NCBI RefSeq assembly: GCF_001642995.1
Contig: NZ_LOHS01000072.1
Coordinates: 62,001 to 126,000 of the forward strand
Direction: 5' to 3'
DNA: 64,000 nucleotides
From: Streptomyces jeddahensis
Lineage (GTDB): Bacteria > Actinomycetota > Actinomycetes > Streptomycetales > Streptomycetaceae
Shown here: piece by piece, positions 62,123 through 64,000 of the stretch
Layout of the letters: each line of letters starts with the position of its first letter
Position numbering within the stretch: the stretch's first letter is position 1
Notes under the pieces: generated by a model
Databases searched by the model: none
Seen by the model: the letters and a program-made list of their open reading frames with translations, nothing else
What the model was told of the DNA's origin: nothing
Program-made: the position numbers and the translations under genes

Positions 62123-63397
62123 TCAGATCGCGGAGCCGGCCTTCCACTCGGCCCAGCTCATGTTCCAGCCGTTGAGGCCGTTGTCCGGGGCGATGGTCTT
62201 GTCGCCGGTGTTCTGGACGATCACGACGTCACCGACGATCGAGTTGTTGTAGAACCAGGCGCCCGGGGTGTTCGGGTCGTCCGCGCCCTTCTTGTCCTGC
62301 AGGCCGACGCAGCCGTGGCTGGTGTTGACGTTGCCGAAGATGGACTTGGCGCCCCAGTAGTTGCCGTGGATGAACGTGCCCGAGGTCGACAGGCGCATGG
62401 CGTGCGGCACGTCCTTGATGTCGTACTCGCCCTTGCCGTCGTCGTCCTTGAAGCCGACGGTCGCGCCGTTCATCCGGGTCTCCTCGAACTTCTCGGAGAT
62501 CACCATCTGGCCTTCGTACGTCTTGTTCTCGGGCGAACCGGCCGAGATCGGGATGGTCTTGATCGTCTTGCCGTCCCGGGTGACCTTCATGGTCTTGGTC
62601 TCGGCGTCGACGATGGAGACCTGGTTGCGGCCGATCTTGAAGGAAACCGTCTTCTGCTGGATGCCGTAGACACCGTTGGCTCCCTCGACGCCGTCGAGGT
62701 TCAGCTTGAGGGTGACGGTGGAACCGGCCTGCCAGTACTTCTCGGGACGGAAGTCCAGGCGGTTGGGGCTGAACCAGTGGCCGACGACCTCCTGGCCGCT
62801 GCTGGAGCTGACCGTGATGCCCTTCTGGACGGCCGCCTTGTTGGCGATCGCCTTGTCGAAGTTGATCGACACCGGCATGCCGACGCCGACGGTCTTCCCG
62901 GCGTCCGGCGTGAAGTAGCCGATGAAGCTGTTGGCCGGGGAGACGGTGGAGAACGACGCGTTCTCGTGCGCGGCGCGGCCGTCGGCGTCCTTGGCCGCGG
63001 CCGCGATCTTGTACGTGGTGGCCCGCGCCAGCTGCTGGGTGGGCTTCCAGCTCTTCTTGTCGGCGGATATCTGGCCGGGGACGGCGGCGCCGTCCGCGCT
63101 GGTCATGGTGACGCTCGTGAGCGTGCCCTTGCTCACCGTGACCGCGGTGCCGTTGTTGATGGAGGCGTTGTCGGAGCCGTCCTTCGGCGTGATCTTGATC
63201 TGGGCCTCGGAGGTCTTCTTCGCGGCCGCCTCGTCGACCTTGGCCTGCGAGGTGCTGCCGCCGCCGGCGGTGCTGTCGTCTGCGGCGCTGCTGTCAGTCC
63301 CGCTGCACGCCGAGAGCATCAGCACACCGCCGAGCACGGCGGCCACGGTCGTGAGACCCTTGCGCCGCCTACAGTCCGTCATCACACGCTTCTCCAT
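62123..63397 (-). CDS. L,D-transpeptidase lipoprotein (Ig-like domains + YkuD)
   Basis: The 424-aa enzyme makes 3-3 cross-links in peptidoglycan. A lipoprotein signal ends LSAC (Cys ~31). Two Ig-like domains follow (~60-160 and 165-260), then the YkuD catalytic domain with FIHGNYWGAKSIFG and the active-site Cys363 in NTSHGCVGL. This is the LdtMt2-like architecture of actinobacteria. The protein should sit on the outer face of the membrane. ATG 63397 is used; ATG 63382, preceded by GGAG, is an alternative. Confidence 0.93.
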   Translation of the reverse strand: MEKRVMTDCRRRKGLTTVAAVLGGVLMLSACSGTDSSAADDSTAGGGSTSQAKVDEAAAKKTSEAQIKITPKDGSDNASINNGTAVTVSKGTLTSVTMTSADGAAVPGQISADKKSWKPTQQLARATTYKIAAAAKDADGRAAHENASFSTVSPANSFIGYFTPDAGKTVGVGMPVSINFDKAIANKAAVQKGITVSSSSGQEVVGHWFSPNRLDFRPEKYWQAGSTVTLKLNLDGVEGANGVYGIQQKTVSFKIGRNQVSIVDAETKTMKVTRDGKTIKTIPISAGSPENKTYEGQMVISEKFEETRMNGATVGFKDDDGKGEYDIKDVPHAMRLSTSGTFIHGNYWGAKSIFGNVNTSHGCVGLQDKKGADDPNTPGAWFYNNSIVGDVVIVQNTGDKTIAPDNGLNGWNMSWAEWKAGSAI

Positions 63398-63610
63398 CGT
63401 TGCTGAATCCCCGAACCCAGAAAATTATCCGCAGACCTTCACAACGTACTGTCCGATTCGTGCCGTTCCACGACCGGCAGAAGTGTGGGATACGCCACTC
63501 CGCCGGCGCCCCCGAAGAGGGACGATCGGGACTGAAGATGCTTCGGTGACTGACGGTGCTGATGGTTGCTGCTGTCAGTGTGTTGTAGCAGCGCCATCAG
63601 AGACGAAGAA

Positions 63611-63638
63611 ACCCCGGACGGCGGTTGCCGTCCGGGGT
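63611..63638 (-). terminator. Terminator of the acidic-protein gene
   Basis: ACCCCGGACGGC-GGTT-GCCGTCCGGGGT is a perfect 12-bp stem, 39 bp past the stop of the minus-strand gene at 63678; a plus-strand user is not apparent. Confidence 0.7.
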
Positions 63639-63677
63639 GTGGGCTGCGACACCTTTCCGCGCTGCCACCGCAGTTGA

Positions 63678-64000
63678 TCACCTGATGCGGTCGGCATCCT
63701 CCTCGCCCGCGAGGCCCTCGTCGTCCCCTTCGTCTTCGTCGTCCTCATCGTCCTCGTCGGCGAGCCCCCAGTAGTCCGGCGCGTCCGGGTCGTAGTCGAC
63801 GTGCTCGCTGCTCCATGAAGCCTGCGCGAGATCTACTCCGGGCACCTCGCCGACCAGGTCGAACGGGTCCACGAGATACGCGATGGCCTCGGCCTCGTCC
63901 TCCTGGACCGCGGACTCGGCGTGGGCGCGCTCGTCCGCCGGCATGTCCTCGTCCTCGGCGATGCGTTGGAGTGCGGCGCCGGTGAGCGCACCGGAATCCT
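63678..64000 (-). CDS. Acidic hypothetical protein (5' end outside window)
   Basis: The minus-strand frame is open through the window edge (DSGALTGAALQRIAEDEDMP...), so the annotated ATG at 63944 is probably internal. The visible ~106 residues are highly acidic, with a central AIAYLVDPFDLVGEVPGVDL and a terminal Asp/Glu run (DEDDEDDEDEGDDE). No membrane segment or known domain is visible. Function unknown. Confidence 0.55.
   Translation of the reverse strand, partial: DSGALTGAALQRIAEDEDMPADERAHAESAVQEDEAEAIAYLVDPFDLVGEVPGVDLAQASWSSEHVDYDPDAPDYWGLADEDDEDDEDEGDDEGLAGEEDADRIR

Noticed and set aside
1..64000. tRNA, rRNA or known riboswitch genes
   Set aside because: Looked for cloverleaf ends, rRNA signatures and obvious leader structures by eye and found none convincing; a covariance-model scan was not possible.

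Overview
The window is chromosomal DNA of a Streptomyces-type actinomycete. It is very GC-rich with strong third-position GC bias, and uses many GTG/TTG starts and ATGA/GTGA overlaps. It carries mycothiol S-conjugate amidase (Mca), a GTP-type PEP carboxykinase and a DUF4307 protein. From memory, the run pckG / DUF255 / mca / greA / ABC exporter / ilvA / marR-like / cystathionine gamma-synthase resembles the S. coelicolor core around SCO4958-SCO4979; no alignment was run.

Layout. 1-4.9 kb: D-amino-acid catabolism (PLP deaminase end, D-aminoacylase), an AlkB-type dioxygenase, and AlaA aminotransferase. 5-10 kb: a translationally coupled four-gene operon (anchored binding protein, TelA, lipoprotein fusing a binding protein to a VWA domain, XpaC-like membrane protein). 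10-18.7 kb: secreted beta-propeller, PEPCK, HlyIII, TetR, Mut7-C protein, DUF255 protein. 18.7-25.4 kb: accessory block with a serine recombinase, an antibiotic-kinase-like phosphotransferase, a methyltransferase and a large STAND/TPR ATPase; the last two share an identical palindromic 14-mer upstream. 25.6-28.1 kb: mca, DUF4307, greA.

28.29-32.93 kb: a compact integrative element inserted in an ABC-2 permease gene. It carries a large serine integrase with a transposase-like C-terminal domain and an extra IMP dehydrogenase of the Tritrichomonas type. It supplies a substitute 3' end to the permease, while the original 3' end is stranded beside greA. 33-39.4 kb: rest of the exporter, IlvA, MarR, sigma-like gene, cystathionine gamma-synthase. 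39.5-43.6 kb: M48 metalloprotease between two paralogous membrane-anchored helical-repeat proteins. 43.6-45.7 kb: msrA followed by small genes punctuated by two further copies of the msrA 3' end, the last module resembling a toxin-antitoxin pair.

45.7-52.2 kb: minus-strand locus of a Gln-rich protein, a subtilase-fold protein lacking catalytic Asp and His, and a heterodimeric ABC exporter. 53-64 kb: VOC protein, zinc alcohol dehydrogenase divergent from an XRE/MmyB regulator, a large active-type secreted subtilase, a MacB/FtsX-type ABC system, an L,D-transpeptidase lipoprotein, and the end of an acidic protein. I saw no rRNA, tRNA or CRISPR. Domain names come from sequence recognition by eye, not database searches.
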